Shown here piece by piece: positions 1 through 6,675 of a stretch of DNA of 6,820 nt (the stretch's first letter is position 1; each line of letters opens with the position of its first letter). The notes beneath the pieces are model-generated. The model ran no database searches and was not told the DNA's origin. It saw nothing but the letters and a program-made list of their open reading frames with translations. The position numbers and the translations under genes are program-made. The DNA comes from Clostridium sp. (GTDB taxonomy: Bacteria; Bacillota_A; Clostridia; Lachnospirales; Lachnospiraceae): positions 1 to 6,820 of the forward strand of contig JAMPAW010000172.1 of assembly GCA_023666975.1 (NCBI GenBank), written 5' to 3'.

Positions 1-25
1 CAGCCACCGTGTGTTCCCCTTAATT

Positions 26-1039
26 CTATGCTTTCCATTCCAGATGCTCCGACTCCGAGGTTTTGTCCCGAAGCAGCAGCCGTACCGAAGCCTCTCTTGC
101 GTCCGCACCGTCAAACAGCACCTGATTCACCGCCTCTACAATCGGCATGCTGACATTATGCTTTCTGGCAAGTTCCAAGGCAGCCTTGGCAGAGTACACT
201 CCCTCTACGACCATTTTCACCTCGTCCATGGCCTGCTGATAAGTCTTTCCCTGTCCCATTAAATATCCGGCATTGCGGTTACGGGAATGCTTGGACGTAC
301 AGGTTACAATTAAATCTCCAATTCCGGAAAGTCCGGCCAGCGTTTCGATATGCCCTCCCATTGCCATGACCAGACGTCCGATCTCCGTGATACCGCGGGT
401 CATCAATGCCGCCTTCGTATTATCGCCAAATCCCAGTCCGTCAACCATTCCGGCCGCCAGTGCAATCACGTTCTTCAGCGAACCGCCAAGCTCAATACCG
501 ATCACGTCAGGACTGGTATAGACACGGAACACATCATTCATAAACGTATCCTGAATCTTCTCTGCCACCTGCTTGTCACGGGAACCCGCCACAATCGTTG
601 TGGGAATTTTACGTCCTACCTCTTCGGCATGGCTCGGACCGGAAAGAATGCCCGTCTTTGCCTGGGGACACTCCTCCTCGATAATCTCCGTCATCGTCTT
701 ATATGTATGTTCCTCGATACCCTTTGCCACATCTACGACAATGGTGCCTGCCTGAATATATGCCGAAGCGCTCTTCATCGTAGAGCGGACAAACGGTGAC
801 GGCACTGCACAGACTACCAGCTCCGCTTCCCTTAATCCGGTTTCCATATCTGTCGTAAATTCAACAGTGCTCGGAACCATAACGCCCGGAAGTTTATCCC
901 GCTGTTCACGGTCTTCCTTCAACATTCTGACCTCCTCCGGGTCAATGGACCATACCCTCACATCATGCCCGTTATTACACAGCAAAATAGCGAGTGCGGT
1001 TCCCCAGCTTCCTGCACCTAACACACAAACTTTACTCAT
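26..1039 (-). CDS. gpsA: NAD(P)-dependent glycerol-3-phosphate dehydrogenase
   Basis: This cytosolic enzyme reduces dihydroxyacetone phosphate to sn-glycerol 3-phosphate, the backbone for membrane phospholipids. The 337-residue product has the usual family length. Visible motifs are the N-terminal dinucleotide-binding loop GAGSWG (residues 8-13), KG at 106-107, SGPSHAEEV (133-141), LGGSLKN (184-190) with K189 in the position of the family's catalytic lysine, the substrate-binding stretch NTKAALMTRG (207-216) and GLSGIGD (236-242). The ATG at 1039-1037 follows a strong AGGAGGGG site (1046-1053) after 6 bases, and the gene ends in TAG. It is the last gene seen in a der-plsY-gpsA cluster, 41 bases after plsY with no terminator or promoter visible between them. 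It makes the substrate that PlsY uses, which supports co-transcription. The gene appears intact and the identification is very secure. Confidence 0.97.
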   Translation of the reverse strand: MSKVCVLGAGSWGTALAILLCNNGHDVRVWSIDPEEVRMLKEDREQRDKLPGVMVPSTVEFTTDMETGLREAELVVCAVPSPFVRSTMKSASAYIQAGTIVVDVAKGIEEHTYKTMTEIIEEECPQAKTGILSGPSHAEEVGRKIPTTIVAGSRDKQVAEKIQDTFMNDVFRVYTSPDVIGIELGGSLKNVIALAAGMVDGLGFGDNTKAALMTRGITEIGRLVMAMGGHIETLAGLSGIGDLIVTCTSKHSRNRNAGYLMGQGKTYQQAMDEVKMVVEGVYSAKAALELARKHNVSMPIVEAVNQVLFDGADAREASVRLLLRDKTSESEHLEWKA

Positions 1040-1080
1040 TATACACCCCTCCTAACCATGATGATGTAAAATATGCTAAA

Positions 1081-1782
1081 CTATTGATTACTCTCTTCCT
1101 GCTCAGTCTCTTTTGGCTTCTTGGAAAAAATTTTATTTTCCTCGCCGTGTACCAGACGTACAATATTCTCTTTATGGCGGTAAAAGGCCAATGCCGCAAA
1201 GAGAAAAATAATGATATAACTCTCTGTCAGTTCACCGCCTGCATAGGGTGAACCGGTAAGCGGATTGGCAATACCGTTATGGTATCCGAGAAACAAAAAG
1301 GATACAAAGAATAAAACCATAACGATTAAAGACCCCAGGCTCACATACCTTGTAATGGCTACGCAGAGAATAAATGCCAAAAGACATACGGCAATAATTC
1401 TTACGTCCAGCAGTCCTAAGATTACGCCTGCCGTAGCCGCAATTCCCTTTCCTCCGCGGAAATTCATATAAAACGGATAATTATGGCCAATGACCACGCC
1501 GAGACCTGCCCACAGAATCATCGGATACACGATTTCCGGAAAAAATGCCATTCCGACCAGCCTTGCAATAACACATGCCGTTGCCGCTTTAAACAAATCC
1601 CCTAAAAATACAATCAAACCGGCCTTTTTCCCCAGCACCCGCAACGCATTTGTCGTCCCCGAATTACCGCTGCCATGTTCCCGGATATCTATCCCGTGAA
1701 GCCTGCCATATATATATGCCGTCTGAATAATTCCAAAAAAATAACCGATTACAACACAAAGAATACGTACAATAATTTCCAT
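1081..1782 (-). CDS. plsY: Glycerol-3-phosphate acyltransferase PlsY (acyl-phosphate dependent)
   Basis: PlsY is an integral membrane enzyme that transfers an acyl group from acyl-phosphate (made by PlsX) to glycerol 3-phosphate, giving lysophosphatidic acid. The 233-residue protein is mostly hydrophobic, with several membrane segments. It carries the family motifs: GSGNSGTTNALR (37-48), GD..K (61-65), GHNYPFYMNFRGGKGIAATAG (99-119, with the GGKG phosphate loop) and a C-terminal HKENI..L..GEENK (203-217) just before a charged tail. I chose the ATG at 1782 because it gives a normal family length and begins directly with the first membrane segment. An upstream in-frame ATG at 1848 would add 22 charged residues and overlap der. 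The start lies only 7 bases after the der stop with a weak AAAGG (1794-1798), which suggests translational coupling to der. Confidence 0.96.
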   Translation of the reverse strand: MEIIVRILCVVIGYFFGIIQTAYIYGRLHGIDIREHGSGNSGTTNALRVLGKKAGLIVFLGDLFKAATACVIARLVGMAFFPEIVYPMILWAGLGVVIGHNYPFYMNFRGGKGIAATAGVILGLLDVRIIAVCLLAFILCVAITRYVSLGSLIVMVLFFVSFLFLGYHNGIANPLTGSPYAGGELTESYIIIFLFAALAFYRHKENIVRLVHGEENKIFSKKPKETEQEESNQ

Positions 1783-1789
1783 ATATCGA

Positions 1790-3115
1790 TCAACCTTTCT
1801 CTTTTCTTTCCCGGATAATAAATTTAATCGGAGTTCCCCTGAATCCAAAGGCTTCCCTTATCCTGTTCTCAATATACCTTGTATAAGAGAAATGACTCAA
1901 TTTCTTATCATTCACAAAAATAACGAAAGTCGGCGGCTTAACGGATACCTCCGTCATATAGTATAACCGCAGCTTTTTCCCTTTATCAGACGGCGGCTCC
2001 TGCATTGCCACCGCCTCGGTAAGGATTTCATTGAGTACACCGGTTCCCACCCGCAGCGCATGATTGTCGATGACAATATCAATGAGGTCAAAAAGCCTGG
2101 GCAGACGCTGTCCCGTCTTAGCCGAAATAAACAGAATCTCCGCATAAGAAATAAAGGAGAGAATCCTCCTTATATTCTCTTCAAACTTATATACCGTCTT
2201 ATCATTCTTCTCGATAGCGTCCCATTTATTCACTGCAATGATAAGTCCTTTTCCTCTCTCGTGGGCAATTCCGGCAATCTTGGCATCCTGCTCAGTTACC
2301 CCTTCTGTAGCATCAATCACCAATACACAGACATCGGCCCGCTCCACTGCCGTCACCGTCCGGATAATCGAATAGCGCTCTAACTCTTCTTTCACCTTGC
2401 TCTTACGACGAAGCCCCGCCGTATCGATAAAAATGTATTCCCGACCGTCTCTTTTCACCTCTGTATCAATAGCGTCTCTGGTCGTGCCCGCAATATCGGA
2501 TACGATAACCCGTTCCTCGCCTAACAGTTTATTGATAATGGAGCTCTTGCCTACATTGGGTTTGCCGATAACTGCAATTTTGGGACGTTCATCTTCTTCC
2601 TCACCCTGCGCATGTTCGGGAAAATGAGCGATCACCTCATCAAGCATATCGCCAATGCCAAGCTGCGAAGCCGCTGAAACCGGAACCGGGTCACCAAGGC
2701 CCAGATTATAAAACTCGTATACTTCCGGCATAAATTTATCAAAATTGTCCACTTTGTTTACCACCAGCACCACCGGCTTACGGGAACGCCTCAACATATC
2801 TGCCACCTTGTTGTCGGCGTCGACAAGTCCCTGTCTGACATCGACAAGAAAGATAATGACATCTGCCGTATCCATGGCAATCTGCGCCTGGCTGCGCATA
2901 CTTTTTAAAATTATATCCTCGCTTTCCGGTTCAATACCACCGGTATCAATCATCGTAAAATGATAACCCAGCCAATCTACATCTGCATAAATACGGTCTC
3001 TGGTCACTCCCGGAATATCCTTTACAATGGATATTCTGGCTCCGGCCAGTACATTAAACAGTGTAGATTTGCCGACATTTGGTCTGCCCACAATGGCAAC
3101 TATCGGTTTGCTCAT
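1790..3115 (-). CDS. der: Ribosome-assembly GTPase Der (EngA), double G domain
   Basis: Der is an essential GTPase that acts in maturation of the 50S ribosomal subunit. The 441-residue product has the characteristic tandem G domains. The first has GRPNVGKS (10-17), DTGG (57-60), NKVD (120-123) and SAA (147-149). The second has GKPNVGKS (184-191), DTAG (231-234), NKWD (296-299) and SAK (331-333). An acidic linker (about 170-177) joins them, and a KH-like RNA-binding domain follows (about 352-437, ending near [10 protein letters not shown]). The ATG at 3115 is preferred because a strong GGGGAGG (3123-3129) lies 7 bases upstream. An in-frame start at 3148 would add 11 residues and place this site inside the coding region. 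The gene heads the der-plsY-gpsA cluster. Length and motifs are fully typical, with no key residue missing. Confidence 0.98.
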   Translation of the reverse strand: MSKPIVAIVGRPNVGKSTLFNVLAGARISIVKDIPGVTRDRIYADVDWLGYHFTMIDTGGIEPESEDIILKSMRSQAQIAMDTADVIIFLVDVRQGLVDADNKVADMLRRSRKPVVLVVNKVDNFDKFMPEVYEFYNLGLGDPVPVSAASQLGIGDMLDEVIAHFPEHAQGEEEDERPKIAVIGKPNVGKSSIINKLLGEERVIVSDIAGTTRDAIDTEVKRDGREYIFIDTAGLRRKSKVKEELERYSIIRTVTAVERADVCVLVIDATEGVTEQDAKIAGIAHERGKGLIIAVNKWDAIEKNDKTVYKFEENIRRILSFISYAEILFISAKTGQRLPRLFDLIDIVIDNHALRVGTGVLNEILTEAVAMQEPPSDKGKKLRLYYMTEVSVKPPTFVIFVNDKKLSHFSYTRYIENRIREAFGFRGTPIKFIIRERKEKG

Positions 3116-3122
3116 ATATTTT

Positions 3123-3129
3123 CCTCCCC
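3123..3129 (-). promoter_or_regulatory. Ribosome binding site deciding the der start
   Basis: GGGGAGG lies 7 bases before the ATG at 3115, ideal spacing. It excludes the longer in-frame start at 3148. Confidence 0.85.
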
Positions 3130-3151
3130 GTGCGAACTCCGCTGACATAAT

Positions 3152-3180
3152 AGTTTACAATAGAGAATCATTTTTGTAAA
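3152..3180 (-). promoter_or_regulatory. Candidate sigma-A promoter for der-plsY-gpsA
   Basis: Read on the minus strand, TTTACA (3180-3175, 5 of 6 match to TTGACA) is followed after exactly 17 bases by TAAACT (3157-3152, 4 of 6 match to TATAAT). This would give a leader of roughly 30 bases before the der ATG. It is the best promoter-like pair between the small membrane-protein gene and der. The -10 is only moderate, and I see no good terminator after the preceding gene, so read-through from 3560-3587 is also possible. Confidence 0.45.
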
Positions 3181-3181
3181 C
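3153..3181. repeat. Perfect 8-bp inverted repeat over the der promoter
   Basis: GTTTACAA (3153-3160) and TTGTAAAC (3174-3181) are exact reverse complements separated by 13 bases. One arm covers the candidate -35 and the other the candidate -10, so it could be an operator for a dimeric regulator. The region is AT-rich and there is no poly-T run, so a terminator is unlikely. The arms have BirA-like sequence but in the reverse order (BirA sites read TTGTAAAC first), so I do not assign a regulator. Confidence 0.4.
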
Positions 3182-3226
3182 ATTTATTTTGCAGAACGCA
3201 CTATAGGTCTATAAATTAAATCTGAT

Positions 3227-3466
3227 TTATTTCGATATCGCTCTTGCTACGGCAATCAAAATACATGCACCGATTACCGAAACAATAATATTCCCGATAA
3301 TGCCGTCTCCGGATATGCCGACGATTCCCAAAATAAAACCACCTACAGCACCGCCTACAATCCCCAAAATCATATTTTTAAGCCAGCCGCCCTGTACATT
3401 CATAATCTGTCCGGCAATCCAGCCTGCCGCTGCACCAACCAATAAACTAACAATCAATCTAATCAT
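3227..3466 (-). CDS. YeaQ/YmgE/GlsB-family small membrane protein
   Basis: This 79-residue protein is almost entirely hydrophobic, with about three membrane segments: roughly residues 2-21, 30-50 and 55-76. It is rich in glycine, with GAAAGWIAGQIM near the N-terminus, GIVGGAVGGFILG in the middle, and a short polar end ARAISK. This pattern and length fit the transglycosylase-associated protein family (YeaQ/YmgE/GlsB), small membrane proteins often linked to stress. The molecular role is not firmly established, and no catalytic residues are visible. The ATG at 3466 follows a strong AAGGAGGA (3471-3478). The gene appears to be a single-gene unit with its own strong promoter (3560-3587), lying between the feo operon and der. 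Nothing links it functionally to either neighbour. Confidence 0.88.
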   Translation of the reverse strand: MIRLIVSLLVGAAAGWIAGQIMNVQGGWLKNMILGIVGGAVGGFILGIVGISGDGIIGNIIVSVIGACILIAVARAISK

Positions 3467-3496
3467 ATTTTCCTCCTTATGTCTGTAACCGTTTTC

Positions 3497-3550
3497 TCTG
3501 TAAAATAAGCCATCTGTCCGCAGCTCAAGAAAATCCTGCGAAATTACAGA
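3497..3550 (-). other. Inverted repeats in the leader of the small membrane-protein gene
   Basis: On the transcribed strand the leader begins near TCTGTAA (3550-3544), whose exact reverse complement TTACAGA lies at 3503-3497. Nested inside are CGCAG (3540-3536) and CTGCG (3523-3519), separated by 12 bases. A further TCTGTAA-type copy is present in forward orientation at 3482-3488. Together they could fold the roughly 85-base leader into a branched hairpin, leaving the ribosome binding site unpaired. Stems are short, so this may be chance. Confidence 0.3.
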
Positions 3551-3559
3551 TTTTATTAT

Positions 3560-3587
3560 ATTATACTCAATATACCTTTTCCGTCAA
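3560..3587 (-). promoter_or_regulatory. Strong sigma-A promoter for the YeaQ/YmgE-family gene
   Basis: On the minus strand, TTGACG (3587-3582, 5 of 6) is followed after 16 bases by a perfect TATAAT (3565-3560). The next bases are also AT-rich and contain a second overlapping TATAAT. A transcript would start near 3553, leaving a leader of about 85 bases before the ATG at 3466. This is one of the two best promoters in the window. Confidence 0.75.
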
Positions 3588-3633
3588 CCGACAATACGGA
3601 TAATCTTCTGCCAGAAGCGCTCCCACGCACAAA

Positions 3634-3678
3634 GGAGTAACATAACACGGTTACTTCCTAACACGGTTATGCTACTCC
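3634..3678 (-). terminator. Long imperfect hairpin, likely end of the feo operon
   Basis: Arms 3634-3646 and 3666-3678 are complementary over 13 positions; the one non-Watson-Crick position becomes a G-U wobble in the minus-strand RNA. The 19-base loop can pair further: GTTA and TAAC (3659-3662 with 3650-3653) close a GGAAG loop. It lies about 27 bases past the Cys-rich gene stop. Only three U residues follow the stem, so it is a weak match to an intrinsic terminator. It could instead protect the transcript 3' end or act with a factor. Confidence 0.45.
3643..3669. repeat. Direct repeat TAACACGGTTA, two copies
   Basis: Identical 11-base copies lie at 3643-3653 and 3659-3669, separated by 5 bases. 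Each copy has its own short dyad (TAAC/GTTA). They lie within the hairpin at 3634-3678 and account for part of its pairing. Confidence 0.6.
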
Positions 3679-3704
3679 GCAATCACAGACATATATTGTT
3701 TTGC

Positions 3705-3839
3705 CTAATGGCATCCTCTGCACTTTGAACAGTCACCACCACATTGTAATGATTTCCCGCTCTTTTTGTCACGAATCATACTGCGGATACTTAAGGCAAC
3801 AATGCCAGCCAGCACCACTGCAACTATAACTGTTCCCAT
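3705..3839 (-). CDS. FeoB-associated Cys-rich membrane protein (44 aa)
   Basis: This small open reading frame reads MGTVIVAVVLAG at the start, giving one membrane segment at about residues 3-18. A basic stretch follows (IRDKKSGK, about 22-29), and the end is Cys-rich: CGGDCSKCRGCH with C33, C37, C40, C43 and terminal H44. Membrane anchor, RDKK linker and a final Cys cluster ending in CH are the hallmarks of the FeoB-associated Cys-rich family found beside feoB in Firmicutes. That family is thought to assist Fe(II) transport or handle iron at the membrane, perhaps in place of FeoC; its exact role is not settled. The ATG at 3839 has a good GGAGG (3847-3851) 7 bases upstream and the frame ends in TAG. 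It lies 71 bases downstream of feoB with no visible promoter between, so it is probably co-transcribed. Confidence 0.92.
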   Translation of the reverse strand: MGTVIVAVVLAGIVALSIRSMIRDKKSGKSLQCGGDCSKCRGCH

Positions 3840-3910
3840 TTTCACACCTCCATGATTTACCGGTATCCGGGCCATCATCAAATCTTTTCACTCTCTTTGC
3901 TTCTCTGCCT

Positions 3911-6088
3911 TTATGCGGACAATTTTTTCATGTCCACCTCTAATGTTTTACTCTCGCTATATGGCCGAAAGAGCAGATAAATAAATGCGACGACTAACAG
4001 GAATGCAATTAACGTACCGACGCCAAAAGTACCTGCTGCAATAAAACTGCCAATCTGATAAATGCACAGTCCCACAATATAAGCCAGTACCGTCTGATAA
4101 CCAATGGCAAACCAGAACCACTTGACATTATTCATTTCCCGCTTTATCGCACCCATCGCTGCAAAACATGGGGCACACAACAGGTTAAAGACCAGAAACG
4201 CATAAGCGGCAACCGGTGTAATCGCTGCTGCCAGCTGACTCCAAATCTCTGCGCCATCCTCTGCGACTTCTGCATATCCGAATAACACACCAAAGGTAGC
4301 TACAACATTTTCTTTGGCAATCAATCCGGTTACTGTCGCCACTGCCATCTTCCAGTCGCCAAAACCAAGCGGAGCAAAAATCGGTGCAATCACATTACCG
4401 ATAGAGGCGAGAAAACTCTGGTCAAGCTCTTCCGCTTCCAGCATGACAAGACCGCCATCCCATGCAAATCCCTGTAAAAACCATAAAACAATCGTCGAGA
4501 TTAAAATAATCGTACCGGCCTTTTTGATAAAGGACCAGCCGCGTTCCCACATACTCCTTAAGACATTACCGACAGTTGGCAAATGATAAGCCGGCAGCTC
4601 CATGACAAAGGGAGCCGGCTCGCCTGCAAACATACGGGTTTTCTTCAAAATGATACCGGAGCAGATAATTGCCGCAATCCCGACAAAATAAGCACTCCAT
4701 GAAACCCAGCCGGAGTTATCAAAAAATGCACCGGCAATCAAAGCGATAATCGGCAGCTTTGCCCCACAGGGAACAAAGGTCGTCGTCATAATCGTCATCT
4801 TGCGGTCCCTGTCATTTTCAATTGTCCTGGATGCCATGATTCCCGGAACTCCACACCCACTGCCGATCAGCATCGGGATAAAGGATTTACCGGAAAGCCC
4901 AAATTTACGGAAGATACGGTCCATAATAAATGCCACTCTCGCCATATAGCCGCATGCCTCCAAAAAGGCAAGGAAAATAAACAATACCAACATCTGGGGC
5001 ACAAAGCCGAGAACCGCACCGACGCCGGCTACAATACCGTCCAGAATCAGGCTTTTTAACCCGTCGGCACAATTGATTGCATCAAGACCATTTTCCACCA
5101 GCACAGGTATACCCGGAACCCACACACTCTCGATTCCAAATAAATGCCAGCCATCGCCAAAAACACCGTCATTCGCCCAGTCGGTTGCCCAGCCGCCAAC
5201 CGTTGTAACCGATATGTAGTAAACCAAAAACATGACTACTGCAAAAATCGGCAACGCCAAAAAACGGTTTGTGACAATTTTATCAATCCGGTCGGATACC
5301 GTCAACGTATTGTTTCCCGCCTTTTTCACACAGTCGCCAATAATGGAAGAAATATATACATACCGTTCATTGGTGATAATACTTTCCGTGTCGTCATCAA
5401 ACGCTTCTTCCAGTGTCTTAATCTCTGCTGAAACATCAACAGACACCTTCAGCTGCTCGGCAATCTTATCATCTCGTTCAAGTAATTTAATCGCAAAGAA
5501 ACGCTTCATTTCTTCGGAAACATCTAACTTCTCCTTTACGCTTCCGATCACCTCTTCCACTTTGGAATTAAATACCGGTGCCTGTTCCACCGCTTTCGCC
5601 TTCTTTGCAAGCTCTACTGCCTTGGCCGCCGCTTTTTCAATACCAGTTCCCTTCAGTGCGGAAATCTCCACCACTTCACAGCCAAGTGCCTTGCTCAATT
5701 TATCGGTATATACTTTATCACCACTCTTTTCCAGCAGGTCGGTCATGTTAACCGCCATCACAACCGGAATGCCCAGCTCCAGAATCTGCGTAGACAAATA
5801 TAAGTTTCTTTCAATATTCGTCCCGTCAATAATATTGATAATGGCGTCCGGCTTCTCGGAAATCAGATAATTACGGGCAACCACTTCCTCTAACGTATAC
5901 GGTGACAGAGAGTAGATTCCCGGCAGGTCCATAATGGTAACTTCCTTATTTCCCTTCCATTTTCCTTCCTTTTTCTCTACCGTTACTCCCGGCCAGTTTC
6001 CTACAAACTGGTTAGAGCCCGTAAGTGCATTAAATAATGTTGTTTTACCGCAGTTTGGATTACCTGCTAATGCTATTTTTACTGACAT
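3911..6088 (-). CDS. feoB: Ferrous iron transport protein B
   Basis: FeoB is the inner-membrane Fe(II) transporter with an N-terminal cytosolic GTPase domain. In the 725-residue protein the G motifs are clear: GNPNCGKTT (9-17), the switch T36 in GVTVEKKEG, DLPG (54-57), NMTD (114-117, the usual FeoB form of NKxD) and SALKGTG (143-149). A helical GDI-type region follows to about 260. The membrane part carries both gate regions: GSGCGVPG (409-416, C412) and PCGAKLP (440-446), then LLCAPCFAAMGAIKREM (636-652, C638 and C641). Length is normal for the family. I chose the ATG at 6088 because AGGAG (6096-6100) lies 7 bases before it, whereas only one base separates it from the in-frame ATG at 6094. 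The gene is preceded by two feoA genes and followed by the Cys-rich partner. Regulation is probably by iron through the TTAG-N6-CTAA sites. Confidence 0.98.
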   Translation of the reverse strand: MSVKIALAGNPNCGKTTLFNALTGSNQFVGNWPGVTVEKKEGKWKGNKEVTIMDLPGIYSLSPYTLEEVVARNYLISEKPDAIINIIDGTNIERNLYLSTQILELGIPVVMAVNMTDLLEKSGDKVYTDKLSKALGCEVVEISALKGTGIEKAAAKAVELAKKAKAVEQAPVFNSKVEEVIGSVKEKLDVSEEMKRFFAIKLLERDDKIAEQLKVSVDVSAEIKTLEEAFDDDTESIITNERYVYISSIIGDCVKKAGNNTLTVSDRIDKIVTNRFLALPIFAVVMFLVYYISVTTVGGWATDWANDGVFGDGWHLFGIESVWVPGIPVLVENGLDAINCADGLKSLILDGIVAGVGAVLGFVPQMLVLFIFLAFLEACGYMARVAFIMDRIFRKFGLSGKSFIPMLIGSGCGVPGIMASRTIENDRDRKMTIMTTTFVPCGAKLPIIALIAGAFFDNSGWVSWSAYFVGIAAIICSGIILKKTRMFAGEPAPFVMELPAYHLPTVGNVLRSMWERGWSFIKKAGTIILISTIVLWFLQGFAWDGGLVMLEAEELDQSFLASIGNVIAPIFAPLGFGDWKMAVATVTGLIAKENVVATFGVLFGYAEVAEDGAEIWSQLAAAITPVAAYAFLVFNLLCAPCFAAMGAIKREMNNVKWFWFAIGYQTVLAYIVGLCIYQIGSFIAAGTFGVGTLIAFLLVVAFIYLLFRPYSESKTLEVDMKKLSA

Positions 6089-6095
6089 TTTCATT

Positions 6096-6100
6096 CTCCT
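6096..6100 (-). promoter_or_regulatory. Ribosome binding site deciding the feoB start
   Basis: AGGAG lies 7 bases before the ATG at 6088. Only one base separates it from the other in-frame ATG at 6094, which is too close, so the shorter form beginning MSVKIALAG is preferred. Confidence 0.8.
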
Positions 6101-6126
6101 TCTTATTTTGAAATAGAATTTATTGA

Positions 6127-6159
6127 CTTGTATTTGTTAGAGCTACCTTGTATTAGTTA
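6127..6159. repeat. 20-bp-period direct repeat upstream of feoB
   Basis: CTTGTATTTGTTA (6127-6139) and CTTGTATTAGTTA (6147-6159) match at 12 of 13 positions and are offset by 20 bases, about two helical turns. The right copy runs into the palindrome at 6153-6166. This spacing would place two bound proteins on the same DNA face. It could also be a simple local duplication. Confidence 0.55.
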
Positions 6160-6166
6160 TAACTAA
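6153..6166. promoter_or_regulatory. Candidate metal-regulator operator upstream of feoB
   Basis: TTAGTTATAACTAA is a perfect 14-bp palindrome in the 93-base gap between the second feoA and feoB. It shares the form TTAG-N6-CTAA with the site over the feo promoter at 6769-6782. The DtxR/IdeR box consensus contains the same TTAG-N6-CTAA arrangement, so a DtxR-family iron or manganese repressor is a reasonable guess. No convincing promoter pair is visible here (best is TTTACC at 6178-6173 with TAATAC at 6155-6150, which is weak), so the site may act on an internal promoter I cannot resolve. Confidence 0.55.
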
Positions 6167-6181
6167 CATATGGGTAAAAAA

Positions 6182-6403
6182 TTATTCCACCTCGATCATC
6201 TGCGCGTCCGCCTTGCGCAGCGAAAGCTCATATCCTCTCACCGTCACTTCCACGGGGTCCCCCAGCGGAGCAACCTTTCTCACAAAAATCTGCACGCCCT
6301 TTGTAATTCCCATATCCATGATCCTTCTTTTTACAGGACCTTCACCGGAAAGCTTCTTCACAGTGACTGTCTCGCCCACAGAAACTTCTTTTAATGTTTT
6401 CAT
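6182..6403 (-). CDS. feoA: FeoA-family protein (second in operon)
   Basis: This 73-residue cytosolic protein has the SH3-like FeoA fold, thought to support FeoB function by contact with it. The sequence follows the standard pattern: VGETVTVKKLSGEG (about 9-22), KRRIMDMGITKGVQIFV (25-41), APLGDPVEVTVRGYELSLRK (45-64) and a closing IEV. It is the more canonical of the two FeoA copies. The ATG at 6403 is supported by AAGGAG (6411-6416) 7 bases upstream. A TTG at 6409 in the same frame lies only one base from this site and is unlikely. It lies 54 bases after the first feoA and 93 bases before feoB, so the three are probably one transcript. Confidence in the family is high; the precise division of labour between the copies is unknown. 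Confidence 0.96.
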   Translation of the reverse strand: MKTLKEVSVGETVTVKKLSGEGPVKRRIMDMGITKGVQIFVRKVAPLGDPVEVTVRGYELSLRKADAQMIEVE

Positions 6404-6410
6404 GATCAAT

Positions 6411-6416
6411 CTCCTT
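6411..6416 (-). promoter_or_regulatory. Ribosome binding site deciding the start of the second feoA
   Basis: AAGGAG lies 7 bases before the ATG at 6403, which favours it over the in-frame TTG at 6409. A second AAGGAG-like run lies farther up at 6430-6435 with no start codon at suitable distance. Confidence 0.75.
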
Positions 6417-6457
6417 TTCTCGTTATTCTCTCCTTAAACGACTATAGCGTGAACGGT

Positions 6458-6667
6458 TCACACCATAATCCGGTTTGCCATATCCTTTCCGATCGCTACT
6501 CTGGAATCTTTGACATTGACAATCATATTTCCGTTGATCTCGGACACAACGGTCACAATTCCTCCGGTAACAAATCCAAGATTCTCCAAAAATTTTTTGG
6601 TTTCTTCTTTACCGCCAACCTTTTTAATCGTATTGGGTACTCCTGCCTGAGCCATAGTAAGTGGCAT
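6458..6667 (-). CDS. feoA: FeoA-family protein (first in operon)
   Basis: This 69-residue FeoA-domain protein opens the operon. It begins MPLTMAQAGVPNTIKKVGG and continues with FLENLGFVTGGIVTVVSE (26-43), INGNMIVNVKDSRVAIG (44-60) and a final MANRIMV. The LGF..G..V..V....G..IV.V..SR.A.G pattern is that of FeoA. It diverges clearly from the second copy: it lacks the APLGDP loop and has a shorter middle. Tandem dissimilar FeoA proteins before FeoB are common in clostridia; their separate roles are unknown. The ATG at 6667 is set by AGGAG (6676-6680) 8 bases upstream. Longer in-frame starts (ATG at 6694, TTG at 6706) lack a binding site and would place this one inside the gene. A strong promoter and a structured leader of about 97 bases precede it. 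Confidence 0.93.
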   Translation of the reverse strand: MPLTMAQAGVPNTIKKVGGKEETKKFLENLGFVTGGIVTVVSEINGNMIVNVKDSRVAIGKDMANRIMV

Positions 6668-6675
6668 AAAACCAA

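Noticed and set aside
1..25. Possible start of another minus-strand gene: AAGGGG (16-21) followed after 8 bases by GTG at 7-5
   Set aside because: Only two codons remain in the window, so nothing supports coding. The arrangement could easily be chance.
11..262. Plus-strand open frame opposite gpsA
   Set aside because: It lies antisense to a clear gpsA, has no ribosome binding site, and its product resembles no protein family. The same applies to the other plus-strand frames, including the 212-residue one at 5232-5870 opposite feoB.
1783..1848. Longer plsY start at 1848
   Set aside because: It would add 22 charged residues before the first membrane segment and overlap der. The ATG at 1782 gives the normal family form.
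1954..2145. Minus-strand 63-codon frame inside der
   Set aside because: It is an out-of-frame shadow of der, whose C-terminal domain is intact across this stretch.
3153..3181. BirA (biotin repressor) site
   Set aside because: The arms have the right letters, but the order is reversed relative to the known TTGTAAAC...GTTTACAA operator, and no biotin gene is nearby.
3202..3213. TATAG-GT-CTATA inverted repeat after the YeaQ/YmgE-type gene as a terminator
   Set aside because: The arms are 5 bases of mostly A and T, the loop is 2 bases, and no U tract follows. It is not a credible terminator.
3605..3617. CTTCTG-C-CAGAAG dyad as a terminator between feo and the next promoter
   Set aside because: The one-base loop cannot form as drawn. 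Opening it leaves only about four pairs and no U tract follows.
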